Both the position numbers and the translations under genes were made by a program. From positions 1,826,501 through 1,890,500 of the forward strand of contig NZ_CP045354.1 of NCBI RefSeq assembly GCF_009363435.1: a DNA stretch of 64,000 bases, in the 5' to 3' direction. Below the pieces are notes generated by a model. The model was not told the DNA's origin and searched no databases. It saw only the letters and a list, made by a program, of their open reading frames with translations. This document shows positions 43,081 to 51,736 of this stretch, piece by piece. Numbering within the stretch: position 1 is the stretch's first letter; each line of letters begins with the position of its first letter. Origin of the DNA: Labrenzia sp. THAF82. GTDB lineage: Bacteria; Pseudomonadota; Alphaproteobacteria; Rhizobiales; Stappiaceae.

Positions 43081-44178
43081 ATGCCTCAGACACCTTACTA
43101 TCTGATCGACAAGGCAAGCCTTCGTCAAAATCTGGAGAAAGTCGCCTATGTAAGGGAGCGATCTGGTGCCAAAGCGCTCCTGGCGCTCAAGTGTTTTGCA
43201 ACCTGGTGCGTATTCGATTTCATGCGCGACTACCTGGACGGCACAACGTCGTCGTCCTTGAACGAAGTGCGACTTGGGCATGAACGGTTCGGCAAGGAAA
43301 CGCATGCCTATTCGGTTGCTTATGCCGATTACGAAATCGATGAGGTAATCTCGCACGCCGACAAGATCATCTTTAATTCGATCAATCAGCTGAAACGCTT
43401 TGCGGACAAGGCTGACGGCATTGTGCGTGGCCTGCGCCTGAACCCGCAGGTGTCCTCTTCGAGTTTCGATCTGGCAGATCCCGCCCGGCCGTTTTCGCGG
43501 CTTGGCGAATGGGATGTTGCGGAAGTTGAAAAGGTCGTTGATCGGATCAGTGGGTTCATGATCCACAACAATTGCGAAAACGCTGATTTTGACCTGTTCG
43601 ATAGGCTGTTGGCCGACATAGAGCAAAAGTTCGGTTCACTGCTTGAGCAAGTCGAATGGGTCAGTCTTGGTGGCGGCATCCATTTTACAGGGGAGGGGTA
43701 TCCGATCGATCGCTTTGCAGATCGGTTGAAGACTTTTGCGGGCAAATACGGTGTTCAGGTGTATCTGGAACCAGGCGAAGCTGCGATCACCAATTCGACC
43801 ACCCTCGAGACCACGGTGCTCGATACCCTGTTCAACGGCAAGAACCTGGCGATCGTCGACGCGTCCATAGAAGCGCATATGCTCGATCTGCTGATCTATC
43901 GGGAAAGCGCCAGGGTGGCCCCGGATCAGGGAGAACATCCTTACATGATTTGCGGAAAATCCTGCCTTGCTGGAGACATTTTCGGCGAGTTCAGATTTTC
44001 CAATGAACTCAAGCCTGGCGACCGTGTGTCGATCCAGGATGCCGCCGGTTACACGATGGTTAAGAAGAATTGGTTCAACGGTGTAAAAATGCCGGCCATT
44101 GCCATGAAGGAACTGGATGGGACGATCGTGCCTGTCCGCGAATTTAACTACCAGGATTACGAGCAGAGTCTCTCCTGA
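43081..44178 (+). CDS. nspC: Carboxynorspermidine/carboxyspermidine decarboxylase
   Basis: PLP-dependent decarboxylase of 365 aa (alanine-racemase fold, group IV), making spermidine from carboxyspermidine. The PLP Lys is K37 in LLALKCFATW. Other family motifs are SSLNEVRLG, LRLNPQVSSSS, HNNCENADF, VSLGGGIHFTGEGYP, LEPGEAAI, ICGKSCLAGDIFGE and DAAGYTMVKKNWFNG. The ATG at 43081 matches the family N-terminus (TPYYLIDK). The synthase gene begins 50 bp downstream. Confidence 0.93.
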   Translation: MPQTPYYLIDKASLRQNLEKVAYVRERSGAKALLALKCFATWCVFDFMRDYLDGTTSSSLNEVRLGHERFGKETHAYSVAYADYEIDEVISHADKIIFNSINQLKRFADKADGIVRGLRLNPQVSSSSFDLADPARPFSRLGEWDVAEVEKVVDRISGFMIHNNCENADFDLFDRLLADIEQKFGSLLEQVEWVSLGGGIHFTGEGYPIDRFADRLKTFAGKYGVQVYLEPGEAAITNSTTLETTVLDTLFNGKNLAIVDASIEAHMLDLLIYRESARVAPDQGEHPYMICGKSCLAGDIFGEFRFSNELKPGDRVSIQDAAGYTMVKKNWFNGVKMPAIAMKELDGTIVPVREFNYQDYEQSLS

Positions 44179-44228
44179 GATCTGTTGCACGAAACAAGGC
44201 TCACGTTCCAAGGAAGGTAGAGGAACAC

Positions 44229-45467
44229 ATGAAAAAGAACGTTCTCATTGTCGGTGCAGGCGGGGTTGCCCAGGTCGTTGGTCACAAATGTGCACAAAAC
44301 AACGATGTGCTCGGTGACATCCATATTGCCTCGCGCACCAAGTCCAAGTGCGACAAGATTATCGAGACCGTGCACGAGAAAAAAGCTCTTAAACAGCCGG
44401 GCGTCCTTGAAGGACACGAACTGAATGCGCTCGATATCGAAGCGACCGCTGAACTGATCCGCAAGACGGGAGCGCAAATTGTCATCAATGTCGGCACGGC
44501 CTTCCTGAACATGTCTGTCCTGAGCGCGTGTTTGAAGACCGGTGCGGCTTACATTGACACAGCGATCCATGAGGAGCCCGGCAAGATTTGCGAGACACCG
44601 CCCTGGTACGCCAATTATGAATGGAAGCGGGCCAAGGAATGCGAACAAGCCGGCGTGACGGCCATTTTGGGAGCAGGTTTTGACCCGGGTGTCGTCAATG
44701 CTTATGCCCGTCTTGCCAAGGACGACTATCTCGACAAAGTCACCGAGGTCGACATTGTTGACATCAATGCGGGAAGCCACAGCCGCTACTTTGCCACCAA
44801 TTTCGATCCGGAAATCAATTTCCGCGAATTCACCGGCACAGTTTATTCCTGGCAGAATGGCGACTGGCAGGCGAACAAGATGTTCGAAATCGGCAAGGAA
44901 TATGATCTGCCGGTTGTCGGCAAGCGCATGGCCTATCTGTGTGGCCATGACGAGGTCCATTCTCTCGCCAGAAATATGGATGGTGCCGATGTCCGTTTCT
45001 GGATGGGATTCGGTGAGCACTACATCAATGTCTTCACCGTTTTGAAGAATATCGGTCTTCTCTCCGAACAGCCGGTCACGACGGCAGAGGGCCTGGATGT
45101 TGTCCCGCTCAAAGTGGTAAAGGCCTGCCTTCCGGACCCATCTTCACTAGCGCCGGAATACGAGGGAAAAACCTGCATTGGTGACTTCGTGAAAGGCGTC
45201 AAGGACGGCAAGGATCATGAGGTCTTCATCTACAATGTCGCCGACCACAAGGAAGCCTACGAGGAAGTCGGCAGTCAGGGCATATCCTACACCGCAGGTG
45301 TGCCGCCTGTTGCTGCCGCGATGCTGATCGCCACTGGCGAATGGGACGTGAGCAAGATGGCCAACGTCGAAGAACTGCCGCCGCACCCGTTCCTTGCCAT
45401 CTTGAACCGCATCGGACTGTCGACCCGCATAAAGGATGCTGCGGGTGATCGGGCGATTACGTTCTAA
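44229..45467 (+). CDS. Carboxynorspermidine/carboxyspermidine synthase (saccharopine dehydrogenase family)
   Basis: NADPH-dependent condensation of aspartate semialdehyde with putrescine (or diaminopropane), the step before NspC. 412 aa with N-terminal Rossmann motif VLIVGAGGVAQVVGHKCA, then NVGTAFLNMSVLSACL, TAIHEEPGKI, GAGFDPGVVNAYAR and DINAGSHSRYF, all as in the CASDH/CANSDH group. Start after AAGGAAGGTAGAGGAACAC. A strong terminator follows. With nspC this gives spermidine synthesis without S-adenosylmethionine decarboxylase. Confidence 0.93.
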   Translation: MKKNVLIVGAGGVAQVVGHKCAQNNDVLGDIHIASRTKSKCDKIIETVHEKKALKQPGVLEGHELNALDIEATAELIRKTGAQIVINVGTAFLNMSVLSACLKTGAAYIDTAIHEEPGKICETPPWYANYEWKRAKECEQAGVTAILGAGFDPGVVNAYARLAKDDYLDKVTEVDIVDINAGSHSRYFATNFDPEINFREFTGTVYSWQNGDWQANKMFEIGKEYDLPVVGKRMAYLCGHDEVHSLARNMDGADVRFWMGFGEHYINVFTVLKNIGLLSEQPVTTAEGLDVVPLKVVKACLPDPSSLAPEYEGKTCIGDFVKGVKDGKDHEVFIYNVADHKEAYEEVGSQGISYTAGVPPVAAAMLIATGEWDVSKMANVEELPPHPFLAILNRIGLSTRIKDAAGDRAITF

Positions 45468-45493
45468 GGCCTGACACTACAGACCAGCAAAAT

Positions 45494-45536
45494 AGCCGCT
45501 GACAGGATATCAGTCCTGCCAGCGGCTCAATTTTTT
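45494..45536 (+). terminator. Rho-independent terminator after the spermidine genes
   Basis: AGCCGCTG-A-CAGGA / TCCTG-C-CAGCGGCT stem with one internal mismatch and a 6-nt loop, then CAATTTTTT. It lies 26 bp after the synthase stop. Confidence 0.9.
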
Positions 45537-45556
45537 GAGACATATTTATAGACTGA

Positions 45557-46021
45557 GAATGTCGCCTTGGCGCCGGTGTTGCGATATGGACGGAACGCGG
45601 GCCAACCATCGTACGGCGGTATAGAAGTGCTTATTTTGCCGTCAACACAGCAAGTCTTGGCAATGTCCTACCATTGGACAACTCTGTGTGCGGGCTATTG
45701 TTCCAGGCTTACCTGTCCGAGGCCCATGCGGACGTTGCCCGGAAACTGCAACCTGCCGGGTATCGCAACAAGAAACCATCAAAGCGCGAACTGAAACAAA
45801 TGCGCGATTCCTGCTGGGCAGAACTTACAGGCCATCTGTCTCCCGGCATTACAGGTCAGGCAGTGCCCGTTTTCGACGCGCAGCAGGAACTGGCCTGTGT
45901 CATGACGACAGTCACAAACCTTGGTCTGATGAAGGAACCCGAAGACAGATGGGCCTTGTTTGAATGTGCTAAGCAGGCTGCTCGGGAGACAGGTGGATCC
46001 GATAGGTTTGCGATTGAATAA
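45557..46021 (+). pseudogene. IclR-family regulator remnant, effector domain only
   Basis: After an in-frame TGA at 45554 the frame runs open for 154 codons. It reads VAIWTERGPTIVRRYRSAYF, GNVLPLDNSVCGLLFQAYLSE and later SPGITGQAVPVFDAQQELACVM, the order and spacing of motifs in the IclR ligand-binding domain. The N-terminal winged helix, about 90 residues, is absent; the DNA just upstream is the terminator of the spermidine operon. The only starts inside (for example TTG/ATG near 45668-45674) would give a partial domain. It looks like a regulator truncated by deletion or insertion of flanking DNA. Confidence 0.7.
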
Positions 46022-46101
46022 TGCACTGTTCCAGATATCAGGTCATTTGACATAGCCGGCTGCCCCTGGGAACAGCCGACTCCGAACGAGCTGTTTGACA
46101 C

Positions 46102-47337
46102 TCAGTGTTGAAGGCCCGAACCGCCGATGGCGACGATGTTGAAAGGCGAGCCGCCAATAGCGATGGTCCGATCTTCTTCGAACGTATTCACATCAAGAAG
46201 CCTGACAAGGCTTTCGCGCGGATCTGTGACGGCGATCAGGTCACCCATAACGGCAAGCCTGGGCCGCGGGTCCCGCCAATGGCCATCTTTGCTGTAAGGC
46301 TCGGTGACTTGGGCTGACCGGACGAGCTCGCCGCTCAGGACGTTGAGAGCGTGAAGTTTTCCGTCTTCAGTGAAAACGTAGGCATATTTCACGCGGATTG
46401 GGTCAAGAACGAAGTGAACGTCTCGAATTTTAAGGTCGACCAAACGGAAGGGAGTGTCGCTGGACGGGTCGATCAAGACGAGCCGGTCATCGCCGTAGTC
46501 GCCAAGAAAGAACTGGAGGGCTTTTCCACCAACTAGCGTGCCAACGCGACCATCGGGCATGTCTGCGGAATACTCAATGAGCTCAAGGTCCGGAGGACCA
46601 CTGCCATCCGACTGCGCGACGAGGACACCTTCAACACAGCCAAATGCCACAAGACCGGCGGATGTCGCTTCGCCATGTAGACCTGTGCAAGTCGCAACTT
46701 CTCCAACCTGCTTGCCCTTATTGTCGACGACCTTTGCGCCAAGCCGCGGCGGTAACTTGTCTGCAGGCGTGGCTGTGTCGAGATTGGGTTCCGATACGAC
46801 AAAGTGATCATCGATTGGAACAACCACGCCGTGATGTGGAGCCGCGGTCTTGACGACCTTGTGCTCAGCGCTGCCCTCCAAGAGGTTCTTTTCCGTATAG
46901 ACCCGGGCTTCGCCATCACGGTCAAAAAATTGAAGGATCTTGTCGTCATGCATTACGGCGTGAACAGGTCTGGGGCCTTCAATCACTGTCGGCAGAAGCG
47001 CTGCATCCTTGATCTCGATATCCTGATGATCACCGTGGTCCGTAAGGACGATGCCAGTTTCGACAACGTGGACTGCGTCATGATCCATCTGAACCGCGAA
47101 CAGCGCTTTGCCACTCTCTGTCGGTTTGAGGTGTGTCACATAGCCGAGCGTCGAGAAGCGATTGAGCACGGAGTTTTTCGCGGGGTCGACGACCGTGATC
47201 AGTCCTTCAGCCTGGTCGGTGATGAAGAGACGCCAGGTTTCCTTTGTTTCATCGGCAGAAATTGCGGGCACGGTGGAGCCCAACGCCATGGCAAGCGCAC
47301 CTGCGGCGACCATGGCATGTGGATAGTTGAAGAACAT
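46102..47337 (-). CDS. aztD: AztD-like periplasmic zinc chaperone (beta-propeller)
   Basis: 411 aa with a signal peptide (MVAAGALAMALGSTVPAISA) and repeated propeller blades of the form LITVVDPAKNSVLNRF, LVLIDPSSDTPFRL, LHALNVLSGELVRS and SLVRLLDVNTFEEDR. A His/Asp-rich loop (LTDHGDHQDIE) and paired His (TAAPHHGVVV) fit zinc binding. In Paracoccus and relatives AztD delivers zinc to the receptor AztC of the AztABC importer; no aztABC genes are nearby here. I use the ATG at 47337, 7 nt after AGAGG; ATG 47343 overlaps the ribosome site. A Zur-like box lies just upstream. Confidence 0.82.
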   Translation of the reverse strand: MFFNYPHAMVAAGALAMALGSTVPAISADETKETWRLFITDQAEGLITVVDPAKNSVLNRFSTLGYVTHLKPTESGKALFAVQMDHDAVHVVETGIVLTDHGDHQDIEIKDAALLPTVIEGPRPVHAVMHDDKILQFFDRDGEARVYTEKNLLEGSAEHKVVKTAAPHHGVVVPIDDHFVVSEPNLDTATPADKLPPRLGAKVVDNKGKQVGEVATCTGLHGEATSAGLVAFGCVEGVLVAQSDGSGPPDLELIEYSADMPDGRVGTLVGGKALQFFLGDYGDDRLVLIDPSSDTPFRLVDLKIRDVHFVLDPIRVKYAYVFTEDGKLHALNVLSGELVRSAQVTEPYSKDGHWRDPRPRLAVMGDLIAVTDPRESLVRLLDVNTFEEDRTIAIGGSPFNIVAIGGSGLQH

Positions 47338-47348
47338 CTTCATCCTCT

Positions 47349-47365
47349 ATGTTACGATATAACAT
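47349..47365. promoter_or_regulatory. Zur-like box upstream of aztD
   Basis: ATGTTACGATATAACAT: arms ATGTTA and TAACAT around a 5-bp AT-rich centre, matching the alphaproteobacterial Zur consensus TGTTATA-N-TATAACA. It is 12 bp before the chosen start codon, so zinc-loaded Zur would block expression directly. Confidence 0.75.
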
Positions 47366-47558
47366 AACAAACTTAATCCAATTGGAAAGCGTGGTCCACT
47401 GCCGACAGGTGAAAAAGTTGGATCAGGTTGGATACGCGAGCAGGAGAGGTAAGGTGGATGGTGACCCATTTTACAGGTCAGGTCGCGATGCTTGTCTAAG
47501 GTGCTGCCTTATTCGAAAACAGACTTCCAACCGGATGCGAGAAATGAAGAAACCTCCT

Positions 47559-49220
47559 TCAAGCACCTCTTTGTCTCTCTATTGAGGCATCATTGTCAGG
47601 ATTGTTTGTCGTGCAGCCAGGCTTGGGGAGATGAGACTGTTCTCCTTCGCGCAGTTCACGTGGAGCCAACGAGCCAAGCGCATCGAAGAGATCCGTGAGC
47701 AGGTTTTTGTATCGGCGCCAGCGTCCTATTGAGGACCGAAATATCGGCCTGCGAACCTGCAGGTTGGAAAAGGTCGTGATCGGGCTGCTGCCCTTATAGA
47801 ACTCGAGACATTCCTCTTCCCATTCGAGCCCGCATTGTTCCAATAGTTTATGGCTCTCACCGAGCTGGTCATCGACCAGCTTTTCATAACTCAACCGATG
47901 TAACTGTACGGGCAACACTTGCTGCCAATGCTCCATTAAATTCGCATATGCATGGAAATACCGACCAACCGATTGCTGCGTCAGGCAATAGCTATGTGCC
48001 GGAGATAGTGCGTGAGACAGAAGCGAAATGCAGGTATCGGCAGGACAACGACAACAATGAACAAAGGCCGCATTTGGAAATAGAAGGCTCATCAGCCAAA
48101 GCATTTCGTAATTGTGCGGCATCTTGTCGGTGACACGGTCGGCTCGTTTGTCGACATCGTTCAACACACTCAAATAGCCTTTGGCAAAAGTCTTGAAATC
48201 ACGAGCTTCCATGCTCTTCAGCCGTGTTTCAAGTGCCGTGCTTGGTGCCCGGGTCAAGCCAAGGTCTTGCTGAAGATGTCTGAAGTAGGAAATCTCCGCT
48301 CCGCTGGCGACGTGCGAATGACGGCTGATAATCTGCTCTGCCAGCGTGGTTCCGGATCTTGGCATCCCAAAAATGAAAACCGGTCGCTTGCTCTTGTCTC
48401 CAAATTCCAGCCGGCTTGAAAAGAAGTCCTTGTCAAAAACTTCCTTCATAAAAGCCATGCGTTCTTCGTACTTAACCTGATCAAAGTCCGAATATCTAAG
48501 TTTCCGAGCGCTGCGATAGTGCTGCACCGCGCGCTCAGTATCGCCGATGTCGTAGTAAATCTTGCCTGCAGCCCAATGCAAATTGGACTTTTCTGTATTT
48601 GCCTGAGCCACGTTCTTCAGCAGCTCTTCGATCTGGCTGAGTTCCTCCGGTCTCGACTGGTAAGTCTTTGTCATTGTTAGAAATTGGTAAGCCGCCGGCA
48701 GTTCTTTCTTTTGGGAAATCGCGAGTTCAAACCAGGTTACCGCGTCTTCGATATTGCCTACCGAAACCTCAAGCTGCCCCATACCAATCAAGGCATAGCC
48801 ATTGTTCGCCTCAATCTTCAGCGCAGCTTCAAAACTTGCGCGGGCCAGGTCTGGTTGCCTCTTTCTTGTATAAAGATCTCCAAGCTGGGCGTGAAAGTCG
48901 GCAACGTTGGGGCTGAGCAAAATCGCTTTCTTGAGAGACTTTTGAGCGGACTTCAGATCACCGGCATTCAGCAGTGCCAATCCGAGAAGTTGATGAACCT
49001 GCGGGTGTTTGGGAGCTTTGTCGGCGGCAATATTAAGACGGGCAATCGCCAACCCAATATCTCCGGCCTGATAAGCTGCGATACCGAGCGTGAAATTTGC
49101 CTGAGCGTTGTTCGGATCCCGTTTGAGAATGTCTTCAAAAAGACCGAATGCGATGGAAAGTCGTCCAGCATGTTGATGAGACAAGGCTATTTGCACAAGG
49201 CGCGCTAGTTCCGAACTCAT
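47559..49220 (-). CDS. TPR-repeat sulfotransferase-family protein
   Basis: 553 aa. About residues 1-240 are TPR repeats (AFGLFEDILKRDPNNAQANF, HQLLGLALLNAGDLKSAQ, FHAQLGDLYTRKRQPDLA, ALIGMGQLEVSVGNIEDA, WAAGKIYYDIGDTERAVQHY). The C-terminal half is a PAPS-dependent sulfotransferase domain: phosphosulfate loop PVFIFGMPRSGTTLAEQI, then DRVTDKMPHNYEMLWL and FVHCCRCPADTCISLL. Proteins of this architecture sulfate carbohydrates, lipids or peptides; the acceptor is unknown. It is a single gene with lower GC than its neighbours. Confidence 0.87.
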   Translation of the reverse strand: MSSELARLVQIALSHQHAGRLSIAFGLFEDILKRDPNNAQANFTLGIAAYQAGDIGLAIARLNIAADKAPKHPQVHQLLGLALLNAGDLKSAQKSLKKAILLSPNVADFHAQLGDLYTRKRQPDLARASFEAALKIEANNGYALIGMGQLEVSVGNIEDAVTWFELAISQKKELPAAYQFLTMTKTYQSRPEELSQIEELLKNVAQANTEKSNLHWAAGKIYYDIGDTERAVQHYRSARKLRYSDFDQVKYEERMAFMKEVFDKDFFSSRLEFGDKSKRPVFIFGMPRSGTTLAEQIISRHSHVASGAEISYFRHLQQDLGLTRAPSTALETRLKSMEARDFKTFAKGYLSVLNDVDKRADRVTDKMPHNYEMLWLMSLLFPNAAFVHCCRCPADTCISLLSHALSPAHSYCLTQQSVGRYFHAYANLMEHWQQVLPVQLHRLSYEKLVDDQLGESHKLLEQCGLEWEEECLEFYKGSSPITTFSNLQVRRPIFRSSIGRWRRYKNLLTDLFDALGSLAPRELREGEQSHLPKPGCTTNNPDNDASIERQRGA

Positions 49221-49863
49221 ATCAATTCCAATAGACCTATTGATGCGAAGAAATGATGTGTTGGTTGAAGCGGCTGCAGTCATCATGGTGGGTGAGAATT
49301 CAAATATTCACCTTAGTTTCAATTGGTTCTCTGCCCTGATCTGAGAGAGCCGAATTTCGCTTCGGACAGGCAGACTATTGTCAATTTGTCGTAGAAGTGT
49401 GCCAGGCGTACCACTGATTTGTAGCAAGTTGTATCAGCCCGAAAACGCAACCAATCATATGGATGGTCGCGAAATTCCCCTTGGAGATTGCCGGGATATC
49501 GCCAACAACGAATCCCAGGCCGTTCACGGTCCTGAAAGGACCGGACCTGCGTTTGTTTCAGGTGTTTGGAGAGACTTACGCGTGAGAGGATTGGGGACGC
49601 TTCTTTTCCTTAGAAGGGGACCCTAAAGTTCTTACGCATTTCGGCACAGTTCCAGCGTTCACGATCAAAAAATAGCCTTGAGCTTTATTGAACAGCTCGC
49701 CCACGACGTTGCTTCTGCTGCGACGTCCAAAAGGTGTCTTCAATCGGATTGAAGCGGAAAGCGACAACGGCAATAGATCGCAGACGAAATGTTGAAGCTG
49801 GAAACAATAGACGGCTAACTATTGCAAATTCGCCTGTGACGGACATTCGTGTCGTCTTCAGCT
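49221..49863. other. 643-bp intergenic region without a supported gene
   Basis: Short frames on both strands lack ribosome sites and family matches. On the minus strand, around 49378-49560, a reading resembles the C-terminal end of a DDE transposase (GNFATIHMIGCVFGLIQL), but too weakly to call an insertion-sequence remnant. No clear terminator is seen for the ABC operon that ends at 49864. Confidence 0.4.
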
Positions 49864-50949
49864 CTATGTGCGAAGCACCGCCATGCTGTCACTATCCCAT
49901 CCAATCCAAACCGGCTCTGAGCCGATTGATTGTCCGACATCCGCATCTACGAAGGCGCGAAGTCTTGCGCCCTGTGCTTCTTCGACAATCAGGTCGAGCG
50001 TCATGCGGCTGCCGAGAAAAGTCTTGCCGACAACGGTTCCCTTAACTGCATTAGAGTGCTCCGGACGCGCCGCGTGGAAGGCGAGTTTTTCCAATCGGAT
50101 TGATGCCGTGATGGTATCGCCAACCTGGGGAACATGACCTGGCGACAGACCTTTTAGCGTCTTGCCAAACCAGTCCATCACAATCGCATCGCCATCTTGA
50201 CCGCGCATTTTGCAGGTCAGGAGGTTTGTCTCACCGATGAATTCGGCGACAAACCTGGTTGCGGGATGGAAATAAAGTTCCTCGGGCGTTCCGTCCTGTT
50301 CAACGCGGCCTTGGTTCATGACCACGATCCGGTCTGACATTGTCAGAGCTTCTTCCTGGTCGTGGGTTACGAAGAAGAAAGTCTTGTCGGTTCGCCGCTG
50401 GATTGCCTTGAGTTCCTGCTGAACCTGACCGCGAAGTTTCGCATCAAGCGCCGCGAGCGGCTCATCAAGTAGCAGTAGGGCGGGATCAGGTGCGAGCGCC
50501 CGAGCCAACGCCACACGCTGTCGCTGTCCACCCGACAGTTGACCTGGGTATCGGTCTCCAAAATTGTCCAATTCCAGAAACGACATAATTTCATCCTGCC
50601 GGAGGCGAATATCAGTCTTGTTCATCCCTTTGAGTTCAAGGCCGAAAGAGATGTTCTGGCGAACGGTCATATGAGGGAACAGGGCATAATCCTGAAACAC
50701 CATGTTCACATGGCGCTTTTCCGGTGGCTGCCGCGTAACGTCAACATCATCCAGAATGACGCGCCCCGATGTTGGTCGCTCAAAGCCCCCAAGAATTCTG
50801 AGCGTCGTGGACTTGCCGCAACCGGACGGGCCAAGGAAGGTGACGAATTCACCCCGGGCGATATCAAGCGTGAGGTTGTCCAACGCGACGGTCTCGCCGA
50901 ACTTCTTGGTCACACCCTCGATGCGAACAAGGGCATTCGTATCAGTCAT
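49864..50949 (-). CDS. PotA-like ABC transporter ATP-binding protein
   Basis: 361-aa ATPase of the polyamine/opine/iron (POPT) class. Walker A is GPSGCGKST, the Q-loop is MVFQDYALFPHMTV, the signature is LSGGQRQRVALARA, Walker B is LLLLDEPLAALDA and the H-loop is VTHDQEEAL. A C-terminal TOBE domain follows. It overlaps the permease gene by 8 bp. Last gene of the nine-gene minus operon. Confidence 0.93.
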   Translation of the reverse strand: MTDTNALVRIEGVTKKFGETVALDNLTLDIARGEFVTFLGPSGCGKSTTLRILGGFERPTSGRVILDDVDVTRQPPEKRHVNMVFQDYALFPHMTVRQNISFGLELKGMNKTDIRLRQDEIMSFLELDNFGDRYPGQLSGGQRQRVALARALAPDPALLLLDEPLAALDAKLRGQVQQELKAIQRRTDKTFFFVTHDQEEALTMSDRIVVMNQGRVEQDGTPEELYFHPATRFVAEFIGETNLLTCKMRGQDGDAIVMDWFGKTLKGLSPGHVPQVGDTITASIRLEKLAFHAARPEHSNAVKGTVVGKTFLGSRMTLDLIVEEAQGARLRAFVDADVGQSIGSEPVWIGWDSDSMAVLRT

Positions 50950-51736
50950 TTCGGGACTCCTTGTTCATACGTCGGGTGAAACGTTCCGCCCATATGCCGA
51001 TTGCAGCCGTCAGGATCAGCGCGATTGTCGCAATGGCATTGATTTCCGGCGACATGCCGGATCTGAGCTTGGCGAATATCAGGACAGGCAACGTCGGCTC
51101 ATAACCTCCCAGGAAGAAGGAACGGACGAAATCATCAAAGCTGAGCAACAGGCAAAAGATGCTGGCTCCCAGAATTGCAGGAACAAGATAGGGCAGGGTG
51201 ATCCGCAAGAACGCCAGAATAGGGTCGGCACCAAGGTCTCGCGCCGCCTCAATCTGGCTTTTCGGCAATGTCGACAGCCGTGCCATGAGCACCAAGGCCA
51301 CAAAAGGTACGTTGTGAACAGCATGCGCCCACACAATAGCGCCCATTCCCGGTTCGATGCCGAGCCACCTTGCATAGATCCGAAAGGCAATCGCGGAAAT
51401 AATACCGGGGACGAGCGCAGGCAAAATTGTCAGGCCGAAAATTGCGGTCCGGCCAAGGAACTTCCTGCCTTCCAAGAGGACTGCAATCCAGGTTCCGACG
51501 AAAACGGAGATGACCGTTGCGAGAACTGCAATGACAACCGAATAGATAAATGCCGACGGCACCGCCGCATCGTCGAAGACGCCGGTGTACCAGTCGAGTG
51601 TCCACGAGCGGATCGGAAAGCCGATAAACTTGCTGTCTTTGAAGCCCATGACAATCATCAGGACCAGAGGGACGAAGACGTAGAGAACAAACGCCCAGTA
51701 GACACAAGAGAGCAGGATACGGTTGCCCCGGTTCAA
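50942..51736 (-). CDS. PotC-like ABC transporter permease (TTG start)
   Basis: 264 aa with six membrane segments and the EAA loop IEAARDLGADPILAFLRITLP. The start is a TTG at 51736 whose last two bases overlap the preceding stop (TTGA). AAAGGAGACAGG just upstream is an excellent ribosome site, and no ATG exists near the first membrane segment. FDDFVRSFFLGG is typical of PotC. Confidence 0.9.
   Translation of the reverse strand: MNRGNRILLSCVYWAFVLYVFVPLVLMIVMGFKDSKFIGFPIRSWTLDWYTGVFDDAAVPSAFIYSVVIAVLATVISVFVGTWIAVLLEGRKFLGRTAIFGLTILPALVPGIISAIAFRIYARWLGIEPGMGAIVWAHAVHNVPFVALVLMARLSTLPKSQIEAARDLGADPILAFLRITLPYLVPAILGASIFCLLLSFDDFVRSFFLGGYEPTLPVLIFAKLRSGMSPEINAIATIALILTAAIGIWAERFTRRMNKESRND

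Noticed and set aside
49378-49626. Possible transposase C-terminal remnant or small ORF
   Set aside because: Resemblance is a few residues only; no terminal repeats or neighbouring transposase fragments could be found.
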